Shown: positions 32,392 to 42,382 of the stretch, one piece after another | Layout: every line of letters starts with the position of its first letter | Position numbering within the stretch: position 1 is the first letter of the stretch | Assembly: GCA_009908505.1 (NCBI GenBank) | Contig: JAAAPD010000014.1 | Coordinates: 31,739 to 95,738, forward strand | DNA from: Alphaproteobacteria bacterium | GTDB lineage: Bacteria > Pseudomonadota > Alphaproteobacteria > Rhodobacterales > Rhodobacteraceae | Direction of reading: 5' to 3' | Length of the DNA stretch: 64,000 nucleotides | Notes under the pieces: generated by a model | Database searches by the model: none | What the model was told of the DNA's origin: nothing | Seen by the model: the letters and a program-made list of their open reading frames with translations, nothing else | Made by a program: the position numbers and the translations under genes

Positions 32392-32616
32392 TCAGGCCGA
32401 GAAAATCAGGGGCGTGATCCGGTCCGCCTCGGACCAGGCACGCGCCAACGGGCCGCGCAGGTTCAGGCTGCGATACCGGGCCACGTCGCGGACCCATCGC
32501 GCGCCCGCGAACGGCACCGCGCAGATGAAGATCAGGGTGAAATAGATGTGGAATTCGGCGTTGCGCGGCCGGCCACTACGGGCACGCGGCAGGGATTGCG
32601 AAGAGATGTCTGTCAT
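32392..32616 (-). CDS. pufQ: PufQ, bacteriochlorophyll/tetrapyrrole-flow protein
   Basis: The 74-residue product has the length of Rhodobacter PufQ. It has one hydrophobic segment (about 22-40, AEFHIYFTLIFICAVPFAGA) and the conserved end RAWSEADRITPLIFSA. PufQ influences bacteriochlorophyll formation and, by published work, interacts with ferrochelatase; the mechanism is not settled. It starts 3 bases after bchZ. Confidence 0.88.
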   Translation of the reverse strand: MTDISSQSLPRARSGRPRNAEFHIYFTLIFICAVPFAGARWVRDVARYRSLNLRGPLARAWSEADRITPLIFSA

Positions 32617-32619
32617 GGG

Positions 32620-34095
32620 TCAGTCCTCCTTGACGGTATCGGCGCCCGCGTCGGGCGAAAGCGATTGAACGGTTTCCAGCACCACCCGGTCCTGGCCTTG
32701 GCGCAGGGCGCTGTCCTCGGCGGCGTCGCGCAGGGACTTGGCGGCGGAAATGCGGGTCAGCACGGGATGGCCGGCGACGATCCGGTCCAGTTCGCGGCTG
32801 GCATCTTCGTCCCAGGGGAAATCCCGGCGCAGGGGCGTCGGCGTGGCGGTGCCTGCATCCATCTCGCTGCCCAGCGGCAGGATATGGAACAACGCATCGA
32901 AAAGGCCGTTGCAGACCTCTTGCAACAGGTAGGTCGCCCCGGCATAGCCCATCATCGGCGTGCCGGTGGCGCGCCGGATCGCGGCGCCGGGGAACGAGGC
33001 GGGGATGTAGGCCGGTTTCGGCCCATGCCCGCCACCCGTTTCGGCCAGATAGATCTTTTCGTTGATCGAGCCCATTAGGATCAGCGGGCACTTCTGCGCG
33101 ATCAGCGCGCGGACTTCCTCGTTGTTGGTCTTGGAGCCCGCGCAGCGCGCGACGGCAAAGGCGCAGGGCAGGCCAAGATCACCTTCCAGGAAATGCCGGA
33201 TGCCGCGGGCATAGGTCTCGCCCGCGACGATTCCGAAATTCGCGGTGGCAAAGAAATCCTGCGTGACCGAGCGCCACAGATCCCAGACGGGCTTCAGCGT
33301 GGAATGCTTCTCGGTCTCGATGAAGGGTTCGGGATCGAGCCCCAGCAATTCGCCCAGCTTGCGCAGGAACAGGGTCGTCGACTCCACCCCGATCGGCGCC
33401 TGCAGGTAGGGCTTGTCGAGAATCTCGGCCAGACCCCGGCCGAATTCGCGATACATGCAAATGTTCACATCGGCATTCACGAGGTCGCGCATCTCGGCCA
33501 GGTGGGCGCCGAGCGGCATCACCATGTTGACTTCGGCGCCGATGCCCTCGACCAGGCGGCGGATTTCGGCCAGGTCGCTGGGCATGTTGAAGGTGCCATA
33601 CATCGGCCCGAGGATATTGACGCGGGGGGCCGCGCCCTCTTCGCGCTTGCGTTCCCGGGGCATCCGGCCCTTGGTCATGCCAAACTCGGTGAACAGCCAG
33701 GTCATGGCGCGGTCGGCGGCCTGCCACTGGTCCTCGTCGATGGTGCGTGGCAGAAACCTTTGCAGGTTCGTGCCCTGTGGCGTGACCCCGCCGCCGATCA
33801 TCTCGGCGATGGAGCCTGTCACGACGACCGCGGGCAGCGCGGGGTCGAGCGTGCCCCAGGCGCGCTTCATCGCCCCTTCGGTGCCCTCGCGGCCCAGCTC
33901 TTCTTCGCCCAGGCCGGTGACCACGATGGGCAGTTCATGCGGCGGCAGGGCGTCGGTGTAGTGCAGAACGGATGTGACCGGCAGGTTCTCGCAGCCCACG
34001 GGGCCGTCGATGACCACCTGAAGGCCCTTGACGGCACAGAAGGCATAGACCGCCCCCCAGTATCCGCCCGCGCGATCGTGATCCTGGATCAGCAT
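32620..34095 (-). CDS. bchZ: BchZ, chlorophyllide reductase subunit Z
   Basis: The 491-residue nitrogenase-like subunit forms the catalytic YZ complex that reduces the C7=C8 bond of chlorophyllide a. The N-terminal [18 protein letters not shown] holds a cluster cysteine. The C-terminal PCP-reductase-like region (about 430-470, [20 protein letters not shown]) is as expected. The ATG overlaps the bchY stop. Confidence 0.96.
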   Translation of the reverse strand: MLIQDHDRAGGYWGAVYAFCAVKGLQVVIDGPVGCENLPVTSVLHYTDALPPHELPIVVTGLGEEELGREGTEGAMKRAWGTLDPALPAVVVTGSIAEMIGGGVTPQGTNLQRFLPRTIDEDQWQAADRAMTWLFTEFGMTKGRMPRERKREEGAAPRVNILGPMYGTFNMPSDLAEIRRLVEGIGAEVNMVMPLGAHLAEMRDLVNADVNICMYREFGRGLAEILDKPYLQAPIGVESTTLFLRKLGELLGLDPEPFIETEKHSTLKPVWDLWRSVTQDFFATANFGIVAGETYARGIRHFLEGDLGLPCAFAVARCAGSKTNNEEVRALIAQKCPLILMGSINEKIYLAETGGGHGPKPAYIPASFPGAAIRRATGTPMMGYAGATYLLQEVCNGLFDALFHILPLGSEMDAGTATPTPLRRDFPWDEDASRELDRIVAGHPVLTRISAAKSLRDAAEDSALRQGQDRVVLETVQSLSPDAGADTVKED

Positions 34096-35666
34096 CAGAT
34101 CATCTCCTGCGCCTTGGCGGCGCGCTTTTGCTTTTCCAGCTTCTTGAGGTTCAGCGCCCGGTAATCCTCGCGGATGTTGGGATCGCCCTCCCAGACGCCG
34201 GCGGTGTCACCCGTTCCCACGCCGTCGAAGAACTCGCGCATGTGCTCCATGCGGACCTTTCCGGCGATGGCGGCATTGACGACCTCGGCCAGGCTGCCCG
34301 CGCCGGCCGGGCCCATCAGGGGCCGCGCCGAGATCAGGTTGGTAAAGTAGAGCCCGGGGATGCCCAGCTCCTTGGCCTTCTGGACGACCGGTGTCGTTCC
34401 GATGGCCAGGTCGGGGGTCAGCCCTTCCATGGCGGCGCAATCATCCTCCAGTGACGCCCGGAATTTCACCGTGACGCCACGGGCGCGCAGCCAATCGGCG
34501 TCGGCCTCGGACCAGGGCGATTTCGCGCAGGCCGTGCCGACATAGGGCACATCCGCCCCGCTTTCGATCAGCAGCCGCGCGACCAGCAGTTCACTGCCTT
34601 CGTAGCCCGACAGCGTGATTGTGCCGTCGATGGGGGCCGCGGCCAGCGCAGCCTTGATGCCGGGCAGCACAGCCTCCTGCGCCTCGGCGATCTTGACCGG
34701 ATCGACGCCCATGGCGGTGCCGATCTCCTGCAACCAGTCCCTGGTGCCGTCGTGCCCCACCGGGGCGCTGCCCACGACGGGGCGACCAGCAGCCTGAAAT
34801 TCGCGCACGGCCGCCGTATAGAATGGATGGATGGCGGCCACCGCGCTACAGTCGAGCGCGGCATAAAGCTCGCGCCATTCGCGGCAGGGGACGACCGGTC
34901 CGGCGGCCAGCCCCATGGGCGCCAGCAATTGACCGATCACAACCGGGTCGGCGGGAAACATCTCGCCCAGCAGGGTCACGGTTGGCCGATCCGACACGCC
35001 GCTTTCGGGGGCGGCGACGGGGCCGGCCTCGACCTCTTGCCGTGCGTAGTTGAGCATCGCACCGGCCAGCACATCCTTGGCCTCGGCATGGGTCGGGATG
35101 CCGAAGCCGGGCACGTCGATGCCGACGATGCGGACGCCGTTGATTTCGTCGGGCAGCAGCCGCAGCGGCACGCCGCTGGCCGTGGGCACGCAGAGGTTGG
35201 TAACCACGATGGCATCCACCCGGTCCGGATCGGCCAGTTCGTGCACGCTGTCGCGGATGTCCTCGAAGAGCTTGCCGGTCACGAGCGATTCCGAATTGAA
35301 CGGCACGTAGCCGACAGACCGGCGCGCGCCGTAGAAATGCGACACGAAGCTGAGGCCGTAGACACAGCAGGCCGACCCCGACAGCACTGTCGCGACCCGC
35401 TTCATCCGCAGGCCGACGCGCAGGGATCCAAAGGCGGGGCACATGCTTTGCGGCTTGTCATGCGGGCCTTGCGGGTAATCCTCGGCGTAACGGTCGAGGA
35501 TGTCCGACTGCCCGGCCATGCGGGCGGCCCTGTCCATTTCGGCGCCCGAGTGACAGCCCATCTGGGGGTCCGGCACACTTTCGGGCGCAGGGGCGCTGTC
35601 CTCGGCAGGCTTGCCCTTGATCACGGCAGCCTCGTGGGCGGTGTCATATTTGACTTCGTCCGTCAT
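34095..35666 (-). CDS. bchY: BchY, chlorophyllide reductase subunit Y
   Basis: The 523-residue partner of BchZ has clustered cysteines, including [17 protein letters not shown] and GSACCVYGL in the first 130 residues, that would hold the YZ iron-sulfur cluster. I prefer ATG 35666, which has AAAGG five bases upstream. A GTG two codons earlier (35672) also opens the frame. The stop overlaps bchZ. Confidence 0.95.
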   Translation of the reverse strand: MTDEVKYDTAHEAAVIKGKPAEDSAPAPESVPDPQMGCHSGAEMDRAARMAGQSDILDRYAEDYPQGPHDKPQSMCPAFGSLRVGLRMKRVATVLSGSACCVYGLSFVSHFYGARRSVGYVPFNSESLVTGKLFEDIRDSVHELADPDRVDAIVVTNLCVPTASGVPLRLLPDEINGVRIVGIDVPGFGIPTHAEAKDVLAGAMLNYARQEVEAGPVAAPESGVSDRPTVTLLGEMFPADPVVIGQLLAPMGLAAGPVVPCREWRELYAALDCSAVAAIHPFYTAAVREFQAAGRPVVGSAPVGHDGTRDWLQEIGTAMGVDPVKIAEAQEAVLPGIKAALAAAPIDGTITLSGYEGSELLVARLLIESGADVPYVGTACAKSPWSEADADWLRARGVTVKFRASLEDDCAAMEGLTPDLAIGTTPVVQKAKELGIPGLYFTNLISARPLMGPAGAGSLAEVVNAAIAGKVRMEHMREFFDGVGTGDTAGVWEGDPNIREDYRALNLKKLEKQKRAAKAQEMI

Positions 35667-35675
35667 CTGCACCTT

Positions 35676-36680
35676 TCACGCGTCGTCGTAGACAACTTCG
35701 AGCGAGGGTTTCGGATCGGCATTCTTGCCGCGCATGTCTTCGTCGGTGGCCGGTTCCAAGGTGACCCCCGCGCCGGTATCTGACCCGTCGAAAAGGTCCA
35801 GCAGGCCGTCCTGGTCCAACGGCGCGGGCCGCACCGGCGGCGCGTCCGAGACCTGCGCGGCCAGGCCGGCGAACAGGCTGCCCCACTGGCTTTCGTCGGT
35901 GCCGACGATCTGATAGTTGGCGGATTTCTTGCGCAGGTCGTCATCCTGCGGGATCGAGGCCAGAACAGGGATGTCCACGGCCTCGGCAAAGGCCTGCGCC
36001 TCGCCGGAATGATCGTCCTTGTTCACGACAAGTCCGGCGACGCCGACATTGCCGCCCAGTTTGCGGAAATATTCCACCGCCGAGCAGACGTTGTTGGCCA
36101 CGTAGAGCGATTGCAGGTCGTTGCTGGCGACAAGGATGACCTTCTGCGCCATGTCCCGCGCGATCGGCAGGCCGAAGCCGCCGCAGACCACGTCGCCCAG
36201 GAAATCCAGCAAGACATAGTCGAAGTCCCAGTCGTGAAATCCCAGCTTTTCCAGCAGTTCGAAGCCGTGGATGATGCCGCGCCCGCCGCAGCCCCGGCCC
36301 ACTTCGGGCCCGCCGAGTTCCATCGCGAAGACGCCGCCCCGCTTGAAGCAGACATCGCCGATCTCGACCTGCTCGCCGGCCAGGCTCTTCTTGGTCGAGG
36401 TTTCGATGATTGTCGGGCAGGCCTTGCCGCCGAACAGCAGCGAGGTGGTGTCCGATTTCGGATCGCAGCCGATCAGCAGCACGCGCTTGCCCTGTTCGGC
36501 CATCATGTAGCTGAGATTGGCCAGGGTGAAGCTCTTGCCGATCCCGCCCTTGCCGTAGATCGCGATGATCTGGGTTTTCTGGGTCGGCTCGCCGTCGTTG
36601 ATGACATCGGCCAAGTCCTCATGCGCCTCGTCGCGCAGGCGCTGGTCGAAATCCTTGAGATTGGGCACGTCGTCCTTCAC
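35676..36680 (-). CDS. bchX: BchX, iron protein of chlorophyllide reductase
   Basis: The 334-residue NifH-like ATPase feeds electrons to BchYZ. The P-loop GKGGIGKS is at 43-50 and the cluster ligands are C131 (GRGCGGRG) and C166 (DVVCGGF). The start is GTG 36680 in a GTGA overlap with the bchC stop, with GAAGGA upstream. The longer open frame to 37097 runs through bchC and shows no conservation. Confidence 0.95.
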   Translation of the reverse strand: MKDDVPNLKDFDQRLRDEAHEDLADVINDGEPTQKTQIIAIYGKGGIGKSFTLANLSYMMAEQGKRVLLIGCDPKSDTTSLLFGGKACPTIIETSTKKSLAGEQVEIGDVCFKRGGVFAMELGGPEVGRGCGGRGIIHGFELLEKLGFHDWDFDYVLLDFLGDVVCGGFGLPIARDMAQKVILVASNDLQSLYVANNVCSAVEYFRKLGGNVGVAGLVVNKDDHSGEAQAFAEAVDIPVLASIPQDDDLRKKSANYQIVGTDESQWGSLFAGLAAQVSDAPPVRPAPLDQDGLLDLFDGSDTGAGVTLEPATDEDMRGKNADPKPSLEVVYDDA

Positions 36681-37618
36681 GCTGTGTCCTTCCAGTTGAG
36701 CATCATTTTCAGGCAGGCGGGGTCCTCGAACGCGGTGCGGTAAGCCGTGTCGGCCCGGGCCGCCTTCGCCTGGTGGGATATCAGCCCGCCCAGCGAGAGC
36801 GCGCCGCCATTGACCAGCGCCGCGGTGGCCCGCATGTCTTCGGGGCTCCATTCTGCCGCGACGCGCAGGCGGGCCTCTTTCATGAAAGCAGGCGGGAAGG
36901 CGAAGGACAGCGCCTGCGGGTAGAAGCCCGCCAGCACGACCTCGCCGCCGCGTGCGATGCGCCCGATCAGGTCGTTGAGAATGTCGCCATTGCCCGAGGC
37001 ATCGTAGATCGCGCGATAATCGCGGCGCGGATCGTCCTCGGGGGCGATGATCTCGTAGCCCTCGGCCCCGTCGCGGCGGGCCGGCATGGTTTCCCACACC
37101 GTGGGCGCCGGCGCCCCGGCGGCGATTGTGAGTCTTGCCAGAAGACGGCCCAGAACGCCGTGACCGACGATCAGGTCGGGCACGGTCTTGTCCAAACCAG
37201 CCATTGCATGGCGGGCCGTGGCGGCCAGCGCCAACAGCGCGCCTTCGGCGCCCAGCGCCGAATCAATAGGCGTTACCCGCTCGGCGCGGGTGACCAGGCG
37301 GGACGCGGCGCCGCCGAACAGGCCGTAAGCGTCGGTAAAACAGTCGGCACCGGGTACGAAAACGCTGTCACCGGGCTTGAAGCCGGTCTCAGGGGCGGCC
37401 TCGACCACCTCGCCGGCGGCCTCATAGCCGGGCACAAGCGGATAGCCCATACCGGGAAAGGGCGGCATCCGGCCCGTCCAGAACAGCTTTTCCGTACCAG
37501 TGGAGATGCCGGAATAGGCGATGTCGACAACGATATCCCCGGGCCCCGGCGCCTTGAGCGCGAGGGTGTCCAAATGAAGATCCTCAGGACCGTTCAGATA
37601 GACAGCACGGGTTTGCAT
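36677..37618 (-). CDS. bchC: BchC, 3-hydroxyethyl bacteriochlorophyllide a dehydrogenase
   Basis: The 313-residue medium-chain dehydrogenase-like enzyme oxidises the C3 hydroxyethyl to acetyl, the last ring change before Bch[24 protein letters not shown] and the nucleotide fold around 140-200 ([14 protein letters not shown]) are visible. ATG 37618 has AGGAGG upstream; an in-frame start 12 codons earlier is not supported. It follows the tandem PpsR sites and the promoter at 37690-37717. Confidence 0.95.
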   Translation of the reverse strand: MQTRAVYLNGPEDLHLDTLALKAPGPGDIVVDIAYSGISTGTEKLFWTGRMPPFPGMGYPLVPGYEAAGEVVEAAPETGFKPGDSVFVPGADCFTDAYGLFGGAASRLVTRAERVTPIDSALGAEGALLALAATARHAMAGLDKTVPDLIVGHGVLGRLLARLTIAAGAPAPTVWETMPARRDGAEGYEIIAPEDDPRRDYRAIYDASGNGDILNDLIGRIARGGEVVLAGFYPQALSFAFPPAFMKEARLRVAAEWSPEDMRATAALVNGGALSLGGLISHQAKAARADTAYRTAFEDPACLKMMLNWKDTA

Positions 37619-37685
37619 GGTTGCCTCCTGTCTGTCGCTCCACCGTTCCGGCAAGGGATTCGGTGGAAATGGCGCTATCGCCAGT

Positions 37686-37703
37686 TGTAAGTTTACCTAA
37701 ACA
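37686..37703 (-). promoter_or_regulatory. PpsR operator, bchC-proximal copy
   Basis: TGTAAGTTTACCTAAACA fits TGT-N12-ACA and covers the probable -10 element (TAAACT on the minus strand, 37690-37695). The second copy is 8 bases away, the spacing known for cooperative CrtJ binding at Rhodobacter capsulatus bchC. Confidence 0.82.
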
Positions 37704-37717
37704 CATGCATGTGTCAA
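37690..37717 (-). promoter_or_regulatory. Probable sigma-70-type promoter of bchC
   Basis: On the minus strand TTGACA (37712-37717) and TAAACT (37690-37695) are separated by 16 bases. Each hexamer lies inside one of the two PpsR palindromes. This arrangement would let PpsR block RNA polymerase and so control bchCXYZ-puf. Confidence 0.65.
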
Positions 37718-37729
37718 TCTTAGCTTACA
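37712..37729 (-). promoter_or_regulatory. PpsR operator, bchC-distal copy
   Basis: TGTCAATCTTAGCTTACA fits TGT-N12-ACA and covers the -35 hexamer. The 8-base spacer CATGCATG between the two copies is itself palindromic. Confidence 0.82.
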
Positions 37730-37787
37730 GTTTTGATGTCAGGGCGACCATCGAACACCGGATGGCGACAGGCCGGCAGCTCGCGCG

Positions 37788-38930
37788 TCAGGCGCGCTTT
37801 TCACAGGTCACGACCCGCGTGACATATGGGCGGCGCGCAGGCGCCACGACCGGGCACTCGAAGCCGGCGGCCTCACACAAGGCCACGATCCGCGCGGGCG
37901 ATCGCGCCCGACCGGTGCCCATGGCCATTGTGTAGAATGCAAAGTAGAGGTCCCCGGCACGATCGGGCCGCGCCGCGCCCGCCATGGGTTCGGAGATGAT
38001 CAGCCGCCCGCCGGGCGGCAGGGCCGCGTATGCTTTGGACAGCAGGTCGCGCACGGTTGCATCGTCGTGGTCATAGAGAACCCGAATGAGCGAGATCGCG
38101 TCAGCGCCCGGCGGCAATGGCCCGTCGCGAAAGGAGCCCGGATGAAGGGCCACCCGGTCGGACGACCCGCCCTGCCCCAGCCGGTCCTCGGCCTGCGGCA
38201 TGACCCCCGGCAAATCCAGCAACATGCCCCGAAGCCCGCGGTTGCGCCGCAATGCCGCCGCCAGGAACACGCCTGAACCGCCGCCCACGTCGAGCAGGGT
38301 CTTGACCCCCTTGAGGCGCACCGCCCCAAGCGTGTCCTCGGCGACAAGTTCCTGAGAGCGCGCCATCAGCTCGGAATAATGCGCAGCCTCGGCCGTGGAC
38401 ACAGCGTCATCCGGCTCCGACACATAGGGCCAGATGCGCGCCAACTCGGTGCCGCCTTCGCCACGCAGCAAGGCCGAGGGATCGGACATGTCGCGGTAGA
38501 AGGCCGCGTTGTGGCGGATCATGTCGGTCAGGCCGGGCACACCGAGGATGGCCGCCCCGCGTCGCGCCAGGCTGAATTGTCCATCGCGCCGCCGAACGAG
38601 CAGACCCAGCGCAAGTCCGGCCTGCAAAAGGGCCTCCATTCTGTCGGCCGGCATATTGCGCCGCAGGGCCATCTCCACCGCCAGGTCCGGGCCATCCAGC
38701 AGGTCTTGCAACACGTCCTCTTCAACCAGCGCGAACAGCACCTGGGAGGCTACGAAACCCTGCATGATATCGAAGATCTTGGCCCCATCACGCCGCGCAA
38801 TCGCCGCGCCGACCGGCAATCTAGCCGCCAAACGCTGAACCCCGGGTTTGGCGACCAGACGCGCGAACCAACCGCGCGACGATCCCGCGGCCCGTTCGGG
38901 GCCATTGGGCACGTCACTGGGCGCCGCCAA
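37788..38930 (-). CDS. crtF: CrtF, hydroxyneurosporene O-methyltransferase
   Basis: The 380-residue SAM-dependent methyltransferase makes the methoxy group of spheroidene-type carotenoids. The SAM site LLDVGGGSGVFLAAALRRN is at about 215-235, followed by the usual RVLYDHDDATVRDLLSKAYAALPPGGRLIISEPM block. The frame begins with TTG at 38930, three bases after the crtE stop. No ATG exists before the conserved region, so the start is uncertain; GTG 38912 is the other option. Confidence 0.92.
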   Translation of the reverse strand: MAAPSDVPNGPERAAGSSRGWFARLVAKPGVQRLAARLPVGAAIARRDGAKIFDIMQGFVASQVLFALVEEDVLQDLLDGPDLAVEMALRRNMPADRMEALLQAGLALGLLVRRRDGQFSLARRGAAILGVPGLTDMIRHNAAFYRDMSDPSALLRGEGGTELARIWPYVSEPDDAVSTAEAAHYSELMARSQELVAEDTLGAVRLKGVKTLLDVGGGSGVFLAAALRRNRGLRGMLLDLPGVMPQAEDRLGQGGSSDRVALHPGSFRDGPLPPGADAISLIRVLYDHDDATVRDLLSKAYAALPPGGRLIISEPMAGAARPDRAGDLYFAFYTMAMGTGRARSPARIVALCEAAGFECPVVAPARRPYVTRVVTCEKRA

Positions 38931-38933
38931 GGG

Positions 38934-39818
38934 TCAGGCCCTGTTGTGCTGAGGCAAGCTCGGCATGATCGCCTGGGCCTGGTGCCGGACCATCCGCGCC
39001 AATTGCGCCTCGCCCGGGCAGGACGGGATCGACGCGATCGCCCCGGCAAGGATGTCCGACAACCGGTCCGTGGCCCCGGCCACGCCCAGCCGGGCCACCG
39101 CGTTGGGCCGATGGTGCAGATCGTCCTGACCCGCCGGCTTGCCCAAGGCTGCCTCATCGAGCAGCGCGTCGCGCAGATCGTCGGCCACCTGGAAGGCTTC
39201 GCCGATCAAGGCCCCGAGATCACGCCAAGGCTCCGGATCGTGGCCGGCGGAAATCGCGCCCATCTCGGTCGCGGCGATGAATAGCGCGGCGGTCTTCGAC
39301 ATGTGATAGGCATGCAGGTCGATCGACGCTTCGCTTTCCCAGCCCTGTCCGGCGCAGATGCCACCCGGCATCCCCGACCGCTGCGACAGCGTCAGGACAA
39401 GTTGCGCGGCCCGCACGGCATCGCCACCGGACGTGTCGGCCTGTCCGACGCGGGCCAACGTTTCGAACGCGAGCATGATCAGGCTGTCCCCGGTCAGAAC
39501 GGCCAAGGGCTCGGAAAAGGCGCGATGAACCGACGGTTTGCCGCGCCGGATATCGGCATCGTCGAAGCAAGGCAGATCGTCGTGCACGAGGCTGGCGCAA
39601 TGGATCAGCTCCAGCGCTGCCGCCGCGGCCGCACTCAGATCCGGCCGGTCATCGCCGCAAGCGGTTGCAACGGACAGCAGAATGGTGGGACGAATCCGCG
39701 CTCCGCCGGGCAGGACCGCATGGCGTAACGCGGCGCTCAACTGGGCGGGCGGCTGACCACCCTGGGCCACGTCAAGCGCCCGCTTCATGGCGTTTTCGAT
39801 CCGGTCGGATGTCTGCAT
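38934..39818 (-). CDS. crtE: CrtE, geranylgeranyl diphosphate synthase
   Basis: The 294-residue trans-prenyltransferase elongates to GGPP for carotenoids and the bacteriochlorophyll tail. The first aspartate-rich motif DDLPCFDDADIRRG is at about 79-92 and the second is QVADDLRDA. It is the first gene of the crtEF-bchCXYZ-puf superoperon. Paired PpsR-type sites lie upstream, between it and the divergent crtD. Confidence 0.95.
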   Translation of the reverse strand: MQTSDRIENAMKRALDVAQGGQPPAQLSAALRHAVLPGGARIRPTILLSVATACGDDRPDLSAAAAAALELIHCASLVHDDLPCFDDADIRRGKPSVHRAFSEPLAVLTGDSLIMLAFETLARVGQADTSGGDAVRAAQLVLTLSQRSGMPGGICAGQGWESEASIDLHAYHMSKTAALFIAATEMGAISAGHDPEPWRDLGALIGEAFQVADDLRDALLDEAALGKPAGQDDLHHRPNAVARLGVAGATDRLSDILAGAIASIPSCPGEAQLARMVRHQAQAIMPSLPQHNRA

Positions 39819-39840
39819 GCCGCGCCTTCCTGCCTGTCAA

Positions 39841-39858
39841 TGTCGCGCTAGAGTTACA
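39841..39858. promoter_or_regulatory. PpsR-type palindrome between crtE and crtD, copy 1
   Basis: TGTCGCGCTAGAGTTACA fits TGT-N12-ACA. Its arms are less symmetric than the best sites. It lies 7 bases from copy 2 in the 94-base divergent gap, the geometry of the bchC pair. Confidence 0.6.
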
Positions 39859-39865
39859 GCGTGAC

Positions 39866-39883
39866 TGTAAATTATTCTGGACA
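39866..39883. promoter_or_regulatory. PpsR-type palindrome between crtE and crtD, copy 2
   Basis: TGTAAATTATTCTGGACA fits TGT-N12-ACA and lies 29 bases upstream of the crtD start. Bound PpsR here could repress crtE and crtD together. Confidence 0.65.
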
Positions 39884-39912
39884 GTTTGCCCGCGCGAGTC
39901 AACACTCGGGCC

Positions 39913-41484
39913 ATGAGACGATCGGCCTTCGAAAGGACCGCCCGCTCCCGCACCCTTGTCGTGGGCGCGGGAATCGCAGGGTTGGCCGCATCGGCCCGCC
40001 TGGCCCATGCCGGGCAGGCCGTCCTGGTGCTCGACCGCCACGGCGGGCCCGGTGGGAGGATGCGCACGCTGCCCTCGGCGGCGGGGCCGGTTGATGCCGG
40101 GCCGACCGTCTTGACCATGCGTCCTGTCTTCGACGCCCTGTTTCAAGACCTTGGCACCCGGCTCGAGGATCACGTGATGCTGGTCCGACAGCCCTGCCTG
40201 GCCCGACATTTCTGGCCCGACGGCAGCACGCTCGACCTCTTCGACAGCGAAGCCGAGAGCGCGCGGGCGATCCAGTCCATGGCGGGCGCGAAAGCCGCCC
40301 GGCAATTTCGCGCCTTCTCGCAAAGGGCAAGGCGGCTTTTCGACGGATTCGATGCGCCGATGATGCAGGCCCCGACCCCGTCGCTGCCCCGCCTTGTCGG
40401 TCATGTGGCCGCCCGGCCGCGCCTGATCGGCGCCATGGCACCGCTGGCGACGCTCGACCAGCTTCTGAGCCGCAGTTTCGACGACCCGCGCCTTCGACAG
40501 CTCTTCGGGCGCTATGCGACCTATGTGGGTGGCGCGCCCGACCGGGTTCCGGGCCTGCTGGCCTTGATCTGGCACGCCGAAGCTAGCGGGGTCTGGGCCG
40601 TTCAGGGCGGGATGCACCAGTTGGCCCGGGCGGTGGAAGGCCTGGCGCGCGACCGCGGCGCCGCGTTCCACTACGATGCAGACGTCGCCGAGGTGATCGT
40701 GAAAGACAACAGCGTCATCGGCGTGCTGTTGGCCGATGGCACCCGGCTGCATGCCGACACAATCCTGTTCAACGGCGACCCGCGCGCCCTGGCGACGGGC
40801 CGCCTGGGGGCGGCGGCAGGCCGGGTGGCACCGCGAACACGCAACGCGCCCCGCAGTCTTTCGGCCGAGGTCTGGGCCTTTGCTGCCACGCCGTCGGGAC
40901 CCGATCTATCCTTTCACAACGTCTTTTTCCGAAGCGACGCGGGGGGCGAATTCGACGCGATCGCCCGGGGGCGTGCCGTGGCCGACCCCACGCTTTACGT
41001 CTGCGCTCAGGATCGCGGCACCGGACCGCCCCCGACCGGTCCGGAACGGTTCGAGATCATCGCCAATGCCGCCCCGCTGACGACCGCGACCACGCCACAG
41101 GAGACCGACCGATGCCAGACCCGCACACTCCAGACGCTGGCCCGCTTCGGATTGACCTTCGATCCGGTGCCGGAGCGGCAGGCTCTGACGACCCCGGAGG
41201 GATTCGAAACCCTGTTTCCCGCGACGGCCGGATCCCTCTACGGGCAGAGCCCGGAGGGACTGACAGCGGCCCTGTCGCGCCCGACGGCCCGGACATCGGT
41301 CAAGGGCCTGTACCTGGCGGGCGGGGGGACGCATCCGGGGGCCGGGGTTCCGATGGCGACCCTCTCCGCCCGGCACGCGGCCGAGGCGATCTTGGCGGAC
41401 CGAATTTCGACCTTGCGGTCCCGCCCAACGGCTATGCCTGGTGGTATGTCGACGGGATCAGCGAAGACGGCAAACGATCCCTGA
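39913..41484 (+). CDS. crtD: CrtD, methoxyneurosporene/hydroxyneurosporene desaturase
   Basis: The 523-residue FAD enzyme of the phytoene-desaturase family adds the 3,4 double bond in spheroidene synthesis. The dinucleotide motif VVGAGIAGLAASARLAHAG is at about 16-34. The C-terminal FAD motif GLYLAGGGTHPGAGVPMATL is close to the end. ATG 39913 is the first ATG; a TTG at 39886 also opens the frame. The last ~25 residues are not conserved because the DNA there also encodes the start of crtC in another frame. Confidence 0.94.
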   Translation: MRRSAFERTARSRTLVVGAGIAGLAASARLAHAGQAVLVLDRHGGPGGRMRTLPSAAGPVDAGPTVLTMRPVFDALFQDLGTRLEDHVMLVRQPCLARHFWPDGSTLDLFDSEAESARAIQSMAGAKAARQFRAFSQRARRLFDGFDAPMMQAPTPSLPRLVGHVAARPRLIGAMAPLATLDQLLSRSFDDPRLRQLFGRYATYVGGAPDRVPGLLALIWHAEASGVWAVQGGMHQLARAVEGLARDRGAAFHYDADVAEVIVKDNSVIGVLLADGTRLHADTILFNGDPRALATGRLGAAAGRVAPRTRNAPRSLSAEVWAFAATPSGPDLSFHNVFFRSDAGGEFDAIARGRAVADPTLYVCAQDRGTGPPPTGPERFEIIANAAPLTTATTPQETDRCQTRTLQTLARFGLTFDPVPERQALTTPEGFETLFPATAGSLYGQSPEGLTAALSRPTARTSVKGLYLAGGGTHPGAGVPMATLSARHAAEAILADRISTLRSRPTAMPGGMSTGSAKTANDP

Positions 41485-42329
41485 GCGTCATTGCCTTCAT
41501 CGGGTCGGTGTTTTCCCCCTGGTATGCCTGGTCGGGTCGCCGGGCGCCCGAAAACCATGTCTGCATCAACGTGGCAACCTACGGCCCCGGCGGGCGGTTC
41601 ACCATGACCGACCGGGGTCGCAGCGCCTTGCGCCAGTCGCGCGATCGCTTCACCGTCGGCCCCTCGTCGCTGCACTGGACCGGGTCGGACCTGGTGATCG
41701 AGGTGGACGAGATCGGCGCACCGCCCCTGGTGTCGCGCGTGCACGGCACGATCCGTCTGCGCCCCGGCGCGCTGACCTCGGTCGAGATGCCACTGACAGC
41801 CGATGGCGCCCATGTCTGGCGCCCCTTCGCACCCACCTGCGACCTGCGTGTCGACCTGGAGGCGCCGGGATGGCAATGGGACGGGCACGGCTATTTCGAC
41901 GCCAATTTCGGCACCCGCGCGCTGGAACAGGATTTCGCTTACTGGACTTGGGGGCGGTTCCCGACCGGGAAGGGCAGCACTTGCTTTTACGATGCCGAAC
42001 GCCTGGATGGCTCGACGCTGGGGGTGGGGATTCGGTTCGACGGTACCGGCCGGGCCGAAACCATCTCACCGCCACCCAAGTCCCCCCTGCCCCGCAGCCT
42101 TTGGGCGATGCGCCGCGAAACGCGGTCCGACGCGGGCTACCGGCCGCGACAGACCCAGGCCATGCTGGATGCCCCGTTCTACACGCGTTCGGCAGTGAAG
42201 ACCCGGATCGCGGGCGAGGAAACGGTGGGCGTCCACGAGGCGCTGGACCTGCGGCGATTTCGCTCGCCCCTCATCAAGCCGATGCTTGCGATGCGCGTGC
42301 CCCGGCGGGCGCGCTGGACCTTCGACTAG
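41406..42329 (+). CDS. crtC: CrtC, hydroxyneurosporene (carotenoid 1,2-) hydratase
   Basis: The protein adds water to the 1,2 double bond of neurosporene or lycopene. Conserved CrtC sequence begins at about 41406 (FDLAVPPNGYAWWYVDG), runs on through SVIAFIGSVFSPWYAWSGRR and reaches the stop at 42329. No ATG, GTG or TTG is in frame between 41112 and 41507. The first canonical codon is GTG 41508, inside the conserved block. CTG 41481 overlaps the crtD TGA, and ATC 41457 or ATT 41490 are rarer options. The start given marks where homology begins, not a proven start codon. The gene overlaps crtD. Confidence 0.88.
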   Translation, partial: FDLAVPPNGYAWWYVDGISEDGKRSLSVIAFIGSVFSPWYAWSGRRAPENHVCINVATYGPGGRFTMTDRGRSALRQSRDRFTVGPSSLHWTGSDLVIEVDEIGAPPLVSRVHGTIRLRPGALTSVEMPLTADGAHVWRPFAPTCDLRVDLEAPGWQWDGHGYFDANFGTRALEQDFAYWTWGRFPTGKGSTCFYDAERLDGSTLGVGIRFDGTGRAETISPPPKSPLPRSLWAMRRETRSDAGYRPRQTQAMLDAPFYTRSAVKTRIAGEETVGVHEALDLRRFRSPLIKPMLAMRVPRRARWTFD

Positions 42330-42382
42330 AGCAGTTCGCAGGGCACCGGGCGCGCCGCGTCGCGGGCGCAATTCATCAATGT

